Assembly (NCBI RefSeq): GCF_001889045.1
Contig: NZ_CP018155.1
Coordinates: forward strand, 1,173,001 to 1,237,000
Length of the DNA stretch: 64,000 bases
Direction: 5' to 3'
Source of the DNA: Tenacibaculum todarodis
GTDB taxonomy: Bacteria > Bacteroidota > Bacteroidia > Flavobacteriales > Flavobacteriaceae
Shown here: positions 43,737-51,854 of the stretch, one piece after another
Position numbering within the stretch: the stretch's first letter is position 1
Layout of the letters: every line of letters begins with the position of its first letter
Notes under the pieces: model-generated
The model's database searches: none
What the model saw: only the letters and a program-made list of their open reading frames with translations
What the model was told of the DNA's origin: nothing
Made by a program: the position numbers and the translations under genes

Positions 43737-44453
43737 CTAAATTAATTTATCTAAATTTTCTACAGCAACGTAACGCTCTGTTGTAAAACCTTCTGCGTGC
43801 TCTACTCCTATTAAACGTCCTAAGTCTCTTGCTCTATAATCTACACTTTCTGTAAAGTTTTTACTTGTAATTGGTGTTTGAGGCTCTGTACTTTTAGGGT
43901 CGTAAAATTGTGAAGAATACGCCATTACAGCATCTATCTTAGTTTCCATAAAACCAGTTACATCAACTACAAAATCAGGTTCAATGTTTTTCCATTGTAT
44001 ATAATGATACACTTGTTTTGGTCGCCATTTTTCTTGCTGCTTACCTGCTACTTCAGTTTCAATCTTTAACAATCCACTTAAAAAACAAGCATCTGAAACT
44101 AATTTACTTCCTTTTCCATGATCTATATGTCGGTCATCAATTGCATTACACAATACAATTTCGGGTTTGTATTTACGAATCATTTTTATAATCTCTAACT
44201 GATGTTCTTTATCATTTATAAAAAAACCATCAGCAAAACCTAAGTTTTCTCTTACGGAAACTCCAAGAACTTTAGCAGCGTTTGTAGCTTCTACATCACG
44301 TATTTCTGCTGAACCACGCGTACCTAATTCTCCACGAGTTAAATCTACAATTCCTACTTTTTTTCCTAAAGAAATTTCTTTTGCTATAGTTGCTCCTGCT
44401 CCTAATTCTACATCATCTGGATGTGCGCCAAAAGCTAATATGTCTAGTTTCAT
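43737..44453 (-). CDS. bshB1: Bacillithiol biosynthesis deacetylase BshB1
   Basis: A 238-residue zinc-dependent LmbE-family deacetylase that removes acetyl from GlcNAc-malate in bacillithiol synthesis. Motifs: KLDILAFGAHPDDVELGAG (AHPDD zinc site), GKKVGIVDLTRGELGTRG, EIVLCNAIDDRHIDHGKGS, and VYHYIQWKNIEPDFVVDVTG. The ATG at 44453 places the conserved MKLDILAFGAHPDD at the N-terminus; an in-frame Met 17 codons upstream only adds unlike sequence. It is the last gene of a minus-strand group with a Cys/Met-metabolism PLP enzyme and a lipoprotein. Confidence 0.95.
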   Translation of the reverse strand: MKLDILAFGAHPDDVELGAGATIAKEISLGKKVGIVDLTRGELGTRGSAEIRDVEATNAAKVLGVSVRENLGFADGFFINDKEHQLEIIKMIRKYKPEIVLCNAIDDRHIDHGKGSKLVSDACFLSGLLKIETEVAGKQQEKWRPKQVYHYIQWKNIEPDFVVDVTGFMETKIDAVMAYSSQFYDPKSTEPQTPITSKNFTESVDYRARDLGRLIGVEHAEGFTTERYVAVENLDKLI

Positions 44454-44515
44454 TTTATTAAAGTGTATTTGTTTATTCGTGTTTTTGTTTACTGAATACA
44501 GCAACTGAACACTGC

Positions 44516-45664
44516 TTACTGCAAACTCTTTATTGCTTGTTCAATATCGGCAATTAAATCTTCTGGCTCTTCTATTCCAACTGAAAATCGTATTAATCCA
44601 TCTTTTATTCCTCTTTCTAAACGTTCTTCTTCACTTAGCAAAGCATGTGTAGTTTGTACAGGACTTACTGTTGTACTTTCTAAACCTGCTAAACTCATAG
44701 AAGATTTAATCAGTTTTAAATTACGCTGAAAATCCATCGCATCTAGATTTTCATTCAATTCAAAAGCTAACATTGCTCCAAAACCTTTCATCTGTTTTTT
44801 TGCAATTTCATGTTGAGGATGGCTTTTTAAACCCGGATAATAAACAGCATCAATATTTGAGTTTCCTTCTAAATATTCAGCCATAATTTGAGCGTTTTTA
44901 GTTTGCTCTTTTACGCGTAAATTCAATGTTTTTAAGCTTCTTTCTAATAACCAAACGGTTTGATCGCTTAAATTTCCTCCTAAATTAATTGCCGTATTCC
45001 AAACTTGCTCAATATGTTCTTTTGAACCCGCAACTGCTCCAGCAGAAATATCTGAATGTCCGCCCATATATTTTGTTGCAGAATGAATTATAATATCAAT
45101 TCCAAAATTTGTTGGAATTTGATTTATTGGCGAAGCAAACGTATTATCAATCATTGTTAAGATATTATTTTGCTTTGCAATAGTTGAAATAGCTTGCATA
45201 TCCGTAATTCCTAACAACGGATTTGAAGGTGTTTCAATATATAAAATCTTTGTGTTTTCTTTAATTAAAGAGATAAAATCTTCCACTTTATCACTTGCTG
45301 TAAACGAATATTCTATTCCATATTTATCAAATTCAGAAACTATAAAATTATAGGTTCCTCCATAAATAACTTGCTGAACTACAACATGATCTCCTCGTTT
45401 TAAAAAAGCCAACATTGTTGAGGAAATGGCCGCCATTCCTGAGCTAAAAATTAACGCATCTTCCGTTTGTTCTAATGCGGCAATCTTTTTACATAACATT
45501 TCTTGGTTTGGCGTGTTGTAATATCTAGGATATCGTTTTACATCAACACCATCAAAAGCATAGGAAGTTGCCATAAAAATAGGCGAAATTGCTCCTTTAA
45601 ATTGTGTGTCTTTTACTTCGCCAGTGTGAACACAGGTTGTGTTTATTCCAAGTTTTTTATTCAT
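44516..45664 (-). CDS. Trans-sulfuration PLP enzyme (cystathionine synthase/lyase family)
   Basis: A 382-residue member of the Cys/Met metabolism PLP family. Seen: TTCVHTGEVKDTQFKGAISP, YNTPNQEMLCKKIAALEQ, SSGMAAISSTMLAFLKRGDH, IYIETPSNPLLGITD-like segment, IIIHSATKYMGGHSDISAG with the PLP Lys in SATKY, and the C-terminal SLAGLESTTVSPVQTTHA. It could be cystathionine gamma-synthase, cystathionine gamma-lyase or methionine gamma-lyase; the sequence does not decide by eye. Its place 62 bp before bshB1 suggests a link between cysteine supply and bacillithiol. Its start overlaps the preceding gene's end by eight bases. Confidence 0.9.
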   Translation of the reverse strand: MNKKLGINTTCVHTGEVKDTQFKGAISPIFMATSYAFDGVDVKRYPRYYNTPNQEMLCKKIAALEQTEDALIFSSGMAAISSTMLAFLKRGDHVVVQQVIYGGTYNFIVSEFDKYGIEYSFTASDKVEDFISLIKENTKILYIETPSNPLLGITDMQAISTIAKQNNILTMIDNTFASPINQIPTNFGIDIIIHSATKYMGGHSDISAGAVAGSKEHIEQVWNTAINLGGNLSDQTVWLLERSLKTLNLRVKEQTKNAQIMAEYLEGNSNIDAVYYPGLKSHPQHEIAKKQMKGFGAMLAFELNENLDAMDFQRNLKLIKSSMSLAGLESTTVSPVQTTHALLSEEERLERGIKDGLIRFSVGIEEPEDLIADIEQAIKSLQ

Positions 45665-46340
45665 AATTTATAAGTGTAAATGTTGAAGAAAAATAATATT
45701 TTTTATTTTGTTCATATACTGAACAATAAAAAGTGTCTTTTGTAATTAAATTAACCACTTTAAATTTATCAATGTAATAATCTGAATCTTTATTTATATT
45801 TAAAATTTTATATTTATTGGTATCAATAGTATTTCTGTAATTTTCGGTTTCTTCCTTTTTTAATTCTAACATAAAATTTCTCCAACTTACTTTACCTTCA
45901 GAACAAATATCTCTTTGTTGTTTTTGAATATCGCCCCAAACAAATTCATAAATTGAATCTTTTAATGTTAAAGCATCCATTTCTAAATATTTATCGTACT
46001 TAGTTGACTTATTTATAGGATTAACTACTGTTGGTCTGCTTTTATAAAAATTATAAAAAGTTCTTTCTTCAGGTGCAATTGTTGGAATGTCAATTTGATA
46101 AAAAATTGTTGTGTCATTCATTTTTTTACCAATCAGAATAACATCAACTCCAAAGCTTCTTTTATAACCGTTATCATACAAATCACCACAAGAAACATCT
46201 TTGGTAACTTCAAAAGGCAAAATAGAAATTTGTTTTTTCTCACAAGAAGAAAGAATCAGAGTCACAACCAATAAACAAATAAACTTTTTCACAGATAAAC
46301 TTTTAACAACAGCTAATTTACTAAAACCAATTCTAATCAT
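45657..46340 (-). CDS. Lipoprotein of unknown function
   Basis: A 227-residue (or 211-residue) lipoprotein. From the ATG at 46340 the n-region is unusually long before KKFICLLVVTLILSSC; a GTG at 46292 gives a standard lipoprotein signal (VKKFICLLVVTLILSSC), so the start is uncertain. The mature part has VSCGDLYDNGYKRSFGVDVI, KKMNDTTIFYQIDIPTIAPE and QRDICSEGKVSWRNF. I do not recognise it. It heads the group with the PLP enzyme and bshB1, and overlaps the PLP gene. Divergent from the DUF2520 gene with only 28 bp between. Confidence 0.75.
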   Translation of the reverse strand: MIRIGFSKLAVVKSLSVKKFICLLVVTLILSSCEKKQISILPFEVTKDVSCGDLYDNGYKRSFGVDVILIGKKMNDTTIFYQIDIPTIAPEERTFYNFYKSRPTVVNPINKSTKYDKYLEMDALTLKDSIYEFVWGDIQKQQRDICSEGKVSWRNFMLELKKEETENYRNTIDTNKYKILNINKDSDYYIDKFKVVNLITKDTFYCSVYEQNKKYYFSSTFTLINYE

Positions 46341-46368
46341 TACAAGAATTTCAATATCTTCGCTTTAT

Positions 46369-47064
46369 ATGATTACAGTAACAATTATTGGTAATGGAAA
46401 TGTGGCAACACATCTTACAAACGCTTTTTCTAAAACTAAAAACGTAAATGCTACACAAGTTAATTCTAGAGAATTAAAAGCTGTTCCGCAAGCGGATGTT
46501 ACTTTAATCGCGGTTTCTGATGATGCTATAGCTGAAGTTTCTTCAAAAATTAAAAACTCTTTTGTAGTACATACATCTGGAAGTGTTTCCTTAAACTCTT
46601 TGCAAAACAAGACTAGAAAAGGTGTTTTTTATATGCTACAGACTTTTTCTAAAGATAAAGAAGTCAATTTTTCGGAAGTTCCGTTTTGTTTAGAAACAGA
46701 AAATGAAGGTGATAAAAAACTACTTGAATCTTTAGCAAAATCAATCGGAAAAAAAATTTATTCAATTAGTTCTGAACAAAGAAAAGTATTGCATGTTGCA
46801 GCCGTTTTTGTAAATAATTTTACAAATCATATGTATAAAACCGGAAACGATATTTGCGAAGAATACAACGTTCCATTTGAAATTTTACAACCGTTAATTA
46901 AAGAAACGGCTCAGAAAATAGAAACAATATCTCCAATAGAAGCACAAACTGGACCTGCAGTTAGAAACGATAAAAAAACAATAAAAAATCATTTAGATTT
47001 GCTGAACAAAAAACAACAGAAAATCTATAAAACAATCACAAAATCTATCCGAAATGGAAATTAG
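46369..47064 (+). CDS. DUF2520 / Rossmann-like oxidoreductase
   Basis: A 231-residue protein. Residues 1-85 form a Rossmann NAD(P) fold (MITVTIIGNGNVATHLTNAF, DVTLIAVSDDAI, VVHTSGSVSLNSL), followed by YMLQTFSKDKEV. From about residue 105 it is helical DUF2520 (SEQRKVLHVAAVFVNNFTNHMYKTG, LIKETAQKIETISPIEAQTGPAVRND). The family is widely kept in bacteria, with function undefined; it resembles F420- and NADP-dependent reductases. The Met at 46369 begins the dinucleotide-binding strand, so the longer frame is rejected. Its end overlaps the KdsC-like gene by 11 bases. Confidence 0.9.
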   Translation: MITVTIIGNGNVATHLTNAFSKTKNVNATQVNSRELKAVPQADVTLIAVSDDAIAEVSSKIKNSFVVHTSGSVSLNSLQNKTRKGVFYMLQTFSKDKEVNFSEVPFCLETENEGDKKLLESLAKSIGKKIYSISSEQRKVLHVAAVFVNNFTNHMYKTGNDICEEYNVPFEILQPLIKETAQKIETISPIEAQTGPAVRNDKKTIKNHLDLLNKKQQKIYKTITKSIRNGN

Positions 47065-47581
47065 CTACAAACAATTATTACCAAATATAACTACCTTAAT
47101 TTTTGATGTCGATGGCGTTTTAACAAACGGAATTGTAACTATAATGCCAGACGGAGAAATGATAAGAAACATGAATATTAAAGATGGTTATGCATTAAAA
47201 TCTGCTGTAAACGCAGGATTTAATGTTTGTATTATTTCTGGTGGAACTAACGAAGGTGTAAGAACTCGTTTAGCTAATTTAGGTATTAAAGATATTTATT
47301 TAGGCGCTCACGATAAAATAAAACAATACAACGAGTTGGTTGAAAAGTATAATTTACAACCAGAAAACGTATTGTATATGGGAGACGATGTCCCAGATTT
47401 TCCTGTAATGAAATTAGTTGGAATGCCATGTTGCCCAAATGATGCTGCAAGAGAAATTCAGCAAGTTTCTAAGTATATTTCCGACAAAAAAGGTGGCGAA
47501 GGTTGTGTACGTGATGTTATTGAACAAATTATGCGCGTTCAAGGAAAATGGAACGGAAATTTTGATGCCAAATATGACTAA
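47054..47581 (+). CDS. KdsC-like HAD phosphatase
   Basis: A 175-residue HAD-superfamily hydrolase of the KdsC subfamily, which removes phosphate from KDO 8-phosphate in LPS core synthesis. Motifs: TTLIFDVDGVLTNG (catalytic Asp pair), FNVCIISGGTNEGVRTR, AHDKIKQYNEL with Lys, VLYMGDDVPDFPVMKLVGMP, and the C-terminal GGEGCVRDVIEQIM loop typical of KdsC tetramers. Length fits. In flavobacteria it is usually beside DUF2520 as here, so a role in KDO or a related sugar acid is likely but not proven. Confidence 0.9.
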   Translation: MEISYKQLLPNITTLIFDVDGVLTNGIVTIMPDGEMIRNMNIKDGYALKSAVNAGFNVCIISGGTNEGVRTRLANLGIKDIYLGAHDKIKQYNELVEKYNLQPENVLYMGDDVPDFPVMKLVGMPCCPNDAAREIQQVSKYISDKKGGEGCVRDVIEQIMRVQGKWNGNFDAKYD

Positions 47582-47637
47582 AAACGTGTAATCGTTGAAT
47601 TGTTTATTTATGTGGTTTTTGAGTCTAAATAAACATT

Positions 47638-47697
47638 CTGTCACTTCGAGTGGTTTTTCTGAAGAATGAAGAAAAATTGTATCGAGAAGTCTCACTA
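47638..47697. repeat. Intergenic repeat tcacttcgagtgg...tatcgagaagtctcac
   Basis: Starts ctgtcacttcgagtgg and ends atcgagaagtctcac, with ttttctgaagaatgaagaaaa in the middle (the same hairpin core as the type B repeat). Likely another small flavobacterial interspersed repeat; lies in the 164-bp gap before DUF2147. Confidence 0.6.
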
Positions 47698-47745
47698 AAA
47701 AAATGGAATGATTTTTGAAATTATTCAACAATAAAGCCTCTTATA

Positions 47746-48171
47746 ATGAAAAAACACCTCTTAACACTTTTAGTTTTTACACTAACATTTTCTGTAAACG
47801 CACAAACCATATTTGGTAAATGGGAAAATAGGGATGAAGAAACTAATAAAGTAGATTCTGTTATTGAAGTCTATGAGAAAAACGGAAAAGCTTATGCAAA
47901 AATTATTGAGATTACAGATATAACTCACAAAAATGATATTTGTATTGAATGTAAAGGCAAACTTAAAAATGAACCTATTCTTGGAATGCACATTCTAAAC
48001 GGATTAAAAAATAAAGGTGATGAATGGAGCGGAGGAAAAATTTTAGATCCAAAAAATGGAAAAGAATACAAATGTTATATTAAATTAGAAAACAAGAACA
48101 AACTAAAAATACGTGGTTATATTGGTTTTGCTGCTTTTGGTAGAACTGCATATTGGTATCGTAAAAAATAG
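47746..48171 (+). CDS. DUF2147 exported protein, copy 2
   Basis: A 141-residue exported protein (signal residues 1-19) with the DUF2147 pattern: IFGKWENRDEETNKVDSVIE, C-x2-C in CIECKGKLK, GMHILNGLKNKGDEWSGG, LDPKNGKEYKCYIKL, RGYIGFAAFGRTAYWYRKK. Clear paralogue of the protein at 8472-8885; the cysteines and the GGxILDPxNGK loop are kept in both. Function unknown. Convergent with pcm across an A/T-rich hairpin. Confidence 0.88.
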   Translation: MKKHLLTLLVFTLTFSVNAQTIFGKWENRDEETNKVDSVIEVYEKNGKAYAKIIEITDITHKNDICIECKGKLKNEPILGMHILNGLKNKGDEWSGGKILDPKNGKEYKCYIKLENKNKLKIRGYIGFAAFGRTAYWYRKK

Positions 48172-48183
48172 TGCTCAGTTTTA

Positions 48184-48223
48184 AATTATTAATTTTTAGT
48201 TACTTAAAACTAAAAATTTAATT
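48184..48223. terminator. A/T-rich bidirectional hairpin
   Basis: Stem aatttttagtt/aactaaaaatt with loop acttaa, extended by flanking A/T, between the DUF2147 and pcm 3' ends; overlaps the pcm stop region. Confidence 0.55.
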
Positions 48224-48859
48224 TTTCTTCTCCAACATTGGTACAAAAGCAAAATCTCCAAGTTCGTGTTTTTCGAATTCTTTTGGTGATTTTCTAATAA
48301 AGAGCGTCATTATTTGTGTGGTATCTCCAACAGGAATTAACAACTTACCTCCTACTTTTAATTGACTTAACAACGGTTTTGGCACAAATGGTGCACCAGC
48401 TGTTACTATGATTTTATCGAAAGGAGCTTGTTCTGGTAAACCTTTATAGCCATCTCCAAAAATTAATTTCTTTGCTCTATAGCCTAATTTTGGTAAGAAC
48501 AAAGATGTTTTCTTAAACAATTCTCGTTGTCTTTCTATGGAATATAATTCTGCTCCCAACTCCAACAAAACAGCTGTCTGATAACCCGAACCTGTACCAA
48601 TTTCTAAGACTTTATCGCCTGGTTTTACTTCTAAAGTTTGCGATTGAAATGCAACTGTATAAGGTTGAGAAATGGTTTGATCTGCAACTATAGGAAATGC
48701 TTTGTCTTGATAAGCATGTGCTTCGAAACTAGAATCTATAAATAGGTGTCTAGGAATCTGTTTGATAGCTTTCAAAACTTTTTTATCGGTAATTCCTTTG
48801 GCTTCTAACACAGCAGCTAACTGATTTCTAAGTCCTTGATGTTTTGCAGTATCTTTCAT
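48218..48859 (-). CDS. pcm: Protein-L-isoaspartate O-methyltransferase
   Basis: A 213-residue SAM-dependent methyltransferase that repairs isoaspartate in damaged proteins. Family blocks: LRNQLAAVLEAKGI, PRHLFIDSSFEAHAYQDKAF, QTISQPYTVAFQSQTLEV, VLEIGTGSGYQTAVLLELG (SAM site), IFGDGYKGLPEQAPFDKIIV, and AGAPFVPKPLLSQLKVGGKL. The Ser in QTISQPY that contacts the substrate is present. Length typical. Monocistronic, with about 210 bp of leader shared with the oxidoreductase gene. Confidence 0.95.
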   Translation of the reverse strand: MKDTAKHQGLRNQLAAVLEAKGITDKKVLKAIKQIPRHLFIDSSFEAHAYQDKAFPIVADQTISQPYTVAFQSQTLEVKPGDKVLEIGTGSGYQTAVLLELGAELYSIERQRELFKKTSLFLPKLGYRAKKLIFGDGYKGLPEQAPFDKIIVTAGAPFVPKPLLSQLKVGGKLLIPVGDTTQIMTLFIRKSPKEFEKHELGDFAFVPMLEKKN

Positions 48860-49003
48860 ATTTGTGAAGTTAAAAATAGTAATTAATCTAAATAAATTAC
48901 TCGATAATTGAGATTAATTAATAATAATTTTCAATCCTGTTTAACTACTAATTTCTTTTTAAGACTCCACAAGTTTCTTTATAAGAAATATGCTATAAAA
49001 TTG

Positions 49004-49011
49004 TATCTTTG
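49004..49011 (+). promoter_or_regulatory. Candidate -7 box TATCTTTG
   Basis: TAnnTTTG match 59 bp before the ATG at 49071, followed by a hairpin ttggttttt/aaaaaccaa (49018-49041) in the leader. Confidence 0.45.
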
Positions 49012-49070
49012 TTTTCGTTGGTTTTTTTCAGAAAAACCAATTAAAAAACAATCAATAAAATACTTTTTAT

Positions 49071-50030
49071 ATGTTAAAAGCAGGCGTTTTAGGAGCTGGT
49101 CATTTAGGTAAAATTCATCTTCGTTTATTAAATCAATCAGAAAAATATGAGTTAGTAGGTTTTTATGATCCATTTACTGAAAATGCAGAAAAAGTTGCTA
49201 AAGAATTTGGTTATAAATTGTTTTCTTCAGTAGAAGATTTAATTGACGCTGTAGATATTGTTGATATTGTAACTCCTACACTATCGCATTTTGATTGCGC
49301 AAAACAAGCCATAGAAAAAGGGAAACATATTTTTATAGAAAAACCAATTACTAATACGTTGCAAGAGGCTGAAGCTATTAGAACGTTAGCAAGCCAAAAA
49401 CATATTCGTGGTCAAGTTGGTCATGTAGAGCGTTTTAATCCTGCTTTTATTGCCGCTAAAGATAAGATTGAAACTCCTATGTTTATTGAATGTCATCGAT
49501 TGGCAGAATTTAATCCGCGTGGAACCGATGTTCCTGTTGTGTTGGATTTAATGATACATGATATTGATATTATTTTATCGGTAGTAAAATCTAAAGTGAA
49601 AAATGTACACGCAAGCGGAATTTCAGTTATTTCTGAAACTCCAGATATTGCAAATGCAAGAATTGAGTTCGAAAATGGTTGTGTAGCCAACTTAACGGCA
49701 AGCCGAATTTCTATGAAAAATATGCGTAAAACACGTTTTTTTCAGAAGGATGCTTACATTTCTGTTGATTTTCTTGAGAAAAAATCTGAGGTTGTAAAAA
49801 TGAAAGACGCTCCTGAAAATCCTGGTGAATTTGCCATGATTTTACAAAATGCTGAAGGTGTTAAAAAACAAATCTATTTTGAAAACCCAACAGTTACACC
49901 AAACAATGCAATTTTAGATGAACTAGAATCTTTTGCTGATGCTGTAAATAATAATACTGTTCCTGTGGTTTCTTTAACTCAAGGAACGGAAGCACTTAGA
50001 GTTGCACAAATGATTATTGATTGTTTTTAG
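49071..50030 (+). CDS. Gfo/Idh/MocA-family oxidoreductase
   Basis: A 319-residue NAD(P)-dependent oxidoreductase. N-terminal Rossmann fold (KAGVLGAGHLGKIHLRLLNQ), then VDIVTPTLSHFDCAKQAI and FIEKPITNTLQEA (the conserved E-K-P), GQVGHVERFNPAF, VVLDLMIHDIDIILSV (catalytic-site H-D region) and ANARIEFENGCVANLTASR. The substrate, probably a sugar or cyclitol derivative, is not evident. Its 3' end is followed by a type A repeat, then a 3-hydroxybutyryl-CoA dehydrogenase. Confidence 0.92.
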   Translation: MLKAGVLGAGHLGKIHLRLLNQSEKYELVGFYDPFTENAEKVAKEFGYKLFSSVEDLIDAVDIVDIVTPTLSHFDCAKQAIEKGKHIFIEKPITNTLQEAEAIRTLASQKHIRGQVGHVERFNPAFIAAKDKIETPMFIECHRLAEFNPRGTDVPVVLDLMIHDIDIILSVVKSKVKNVHASGISVISETPDIANARIEFENGCVANLTASRISMKNMRKTRFFQKDAYISVDFLEKKSEVVKMKDAPENPGEFAMILQNAEGVKKQIYFENPTVTPNNAILDELESFADAVNNNTVPVVSLTQGTEALRVAQMIIDCF

Positions 50031-50080
50031 AAAAGTTAGAAGAAGGAAGTATGGAGAAGGAAGGAAGTTAGCAAGTACGT

Positions 50081-50180
50081 GCGTTAGGGATTGAAACAGC
50101 ATCCTTTTTTGAAGAATGAAAAAAAGATATAGTGGAAAGCCCGTTAAAACGCCCATATTTCGACTACACTCAATACAAGA
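50081..50180 (+). repeat. Interspersed repeat, type A, plus cttcgac-type tail
   Basis: gcgttagggattgaaacagcatcc, hairpin core tttttgaagaatgaaaaaaag, atatagtggaaagcccgttaaaacgcc, then tttcgactacactcaatacaag, a degenerate relative of the argS repeat. Fills the 178-bp gap. Confidence 0.65.
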
Positions 50181-50208
50181 AAAATATTAAAAATAAAATA
50201 CATATAAA

Positions 50209-51096
50209 ATGAAAAACATAGCTGTTATTGGAGCTGGAACAATGGGAAATGGAATTGCGCACACGTTTGCTCAATTTGATTATAATGTTCAATTAATTGA
50301 TATTTCGCAAGCGAGTTTAGATAGAGGAATTGCAACGATTACCAAGAATTTGGATAGAATGGTTGCGAAAGAAAAAATTTCTGAAACCGATAAAAACAGA
50401 ACTTTAGGAAATATTACTACCTACACTTCTATAAAAGAAGGTGTGCAAAATGCTAATTTGGTGGTAGAAGCTGCTACTGAAAATGCAGATTTAAAAGGTA
50501 AAATTTTTAAAGAATTGGATGAAGTTTGTCCTGCTGATACAATTTTAGCTACAAATACTTCTTCAATTTCTATTACTCAAATTGCGGGTGTTACTAAAAG
50601 ACCTGAGTTGGTAATTGGAATGCATTTTATGAATCCTGTACCAATTATGAAATTGGTTGAAATTATTAGAGGTTATAATACTTCTGATGAAACAATGGAT
50701 TTTATTGTTGATTTGACCAAAAAAATTAATAAAATTCCGGTTGAAGTAAATGATTATCCTGGTTTTGTGGCAAACCGTATTTTAATGCCAATGATTAACG
50801 AGTCTATAGAAACACTTTACAACGGAGTTGCTGGTGTTGCAGAAATTGATACTGTTATGAAATTAGGAATGGCACATCCGATGGGACCTTTACAATTAGC
50901 TGATTTTATTGGACTTGACGTTTGTTTGTCTATCTTAAATGTAATGTATGATGGATTTAAGAATCCGAAATATGCGCCTTGTCCATTATTAGTAAACATG
51001 GTGAATGCTGGTAAATTAGGTATAAAGTCTGGTGAAGGTTTTTATGATTATTCTGAAAGTAGAAAAGCTGAGAATGTTGCAAAAATGTTCTCTTAA
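50209..51096 (+). CDS. 3-hydroxybutyryl-CoA dehydrogenase
   Basis: A 295-residue NAD-dependent 3-hydroxyacyl-CoA dehydrogenase of the short (Hbd/PaaH) type. NAD fold KNIAVIGAGTMGNGIAHTFAQ; VVEAATENADLKGKIFKELD; catalytic His-Glu pair in VIGMHFMNPVPIMKLVEII; and the C-terminal dimer domain NDYPGFVANRILMPMINESI, LGMAHPMGPLQLADFIGLD and GKLGIKSGEGFYDYSES. Full length for the family (about 285). It should work in beta-oxidation or butanoate metabolism. Its last 23 bases overlap the PagL-like gene. Confidence 0.95.
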   Translation: MKNIAVIGAGTMGNGIAHTFAQFDYNVQLIDISQASLDRGIATITKNLDRMVAKEKISETDKNRTLGNITTYTSIKEGVQNANLVVEAATENADLKGKIFKELDEVCPADTILATNTSSISITQIAGVTKRPELVIGMHFMNPVPIMKLVEIIRGYNTSDETMDFIVDLTKKINKIPVEVNDYPGFVANRILMPMINESIETLYNGVAGVAEIDTVMKLGMAHPMGPLQLADFIGLDVCLSILNVMYDGFKNPKYAPCPLLVNMVNAGKLGIKSGEGFYDYSESRKAENVAKMFS

Positions 51097-51736
51097 TACT
51101 TATATATTATTATTGATTTTTGTCTGTATGATTTCTTATTCATACGGACAAGAATCTAACAAAAGTAAGTTCTCTCCATATAAAATTGGCTTGCTTTTTA
51201 ATCATGCAAACGAAAAGAATTTTCTGTTTGATGATAAAGATTACTCTTATCAAACCAATACTTATAAAGCACAACTATTTTACAAATTAGGTTCTTGGAA
51301 GCAACTTAATTTTGAATTGATTGCACAACCTCAAATTCAGTTTTTACGTCATAAATTATTAAATCCATCTTTTGTACAACCAAGATATGGAGACAATTAT
51401 TTGGAGTTACGTGAAATATACGTAAAAAGAAAAGCTATGAATTTATATAGTTTAGAGTTTGGGTTGGGTATAAAAAAACAACTCACTACTAAACTAGACA
51501 CACAGTTTACAATTGGACTTGGGTTTTCTTATATTGATACAGAAACGGAGCGTTTAGCAAAAGGGTTTACGTTTATAGAAAACTTTTCTTTAGGTTTTAA
51601 TTACCAAACCTCAACTAGAACTTTTATCTATTTAGGAAGTAACTTTGGACATGTTTCTAACCTTAATTTTGAATTACCTAACGACGGTTATAATGTTCTA
51701 GGTATTGAAGTTGGTTTTAGTTATTTGCTTCAATAA
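51074..51736 (+). CDS. PagL-like acyloxyacyl hydrolase, outer-membrane barrel
   Basis: A 220-residue protein with a signal peptide (MLQKCSLNTYILLLIFVCMI..., cleavage near residue 25) and amphipathic strands fitting an eight-strand barrel. The segment NFGHVSNLNFELPNDGYN (residues 190-207) resembles the H-x-S and PNxGxN pattern of PagL lipid A 3-O-deacylase; H193 and S195 would be catalytic, with E212 as a candidate third residue. The ATG at 51074 lies in the end of hbd, so translation may be coupled. Substrate by analogy only. Second possible lipid A-modifying barrel in the window besides 4016-5470. Confidence 0.75.
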   Translation: MLQKCSLNTYILLLIFVCMISYSYGQESNKSKFSPYKIGLLFNHANEKNFLFDDKDYSYQTNTYKAQLFYKLGSWKQLNFELIAQPQIQFLRHKLLNPSFVQPRYGDNYLELREIYVKRKAMNLYSLEFGLGIKKQLTTKLDTQFTIGLGFSYIDTETERLAKGFTFIENFSLGFNYQTSTRTFIYLGSNFGHVSNLNFELPNDGYNVLGIEVGFSYLLQ

Positions 51737-51751
51737 ATATATATATTTATG

Positions 51752-51778
51752 GATTCCTGCTTTCGTAGTAATGACAGG
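51752..51778. repeat. Degenerate gattcctgc...gacagga repeat
   Basis: ggattcctgctttcgtagtaatgacagg, a decayed member of the short palindromic family at 34838, 38266 and 43664. Confidence 0.5.
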
Positions 51779-51782
51779 AAAC

Positions 51783-51818
51783 AAAAAAGAGGAAATTCAA
51801 CTTAATGAATCTCCTCTT
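51783..51818 (-). terminator. Terminator of the efflux operon
   Basis: Minus-strand stem aagaggagattca/tgaatttcctctt followed by a T-run; 37 bp beyond the stop of the adaptor gene. Confidence 0.8.
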
Positions 51819-51854
51819 CAATCTAACAAAAAAATCAAAAACAATTTTTAATTA

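Noticed and set aside
46201..46368. N-terminal extension of the DUF2520 protein
   Set aside because: Lies antisense in the lipoprotein gene; the Rossmann strand begins at the Met at 46369.
48908..49111. Frame in the leader of the Gfo/Idh/MocA gene
   Set aside because: Overlaps a -7 box and the true gene's start; composition is that of A/T-rich non-coding DNA.
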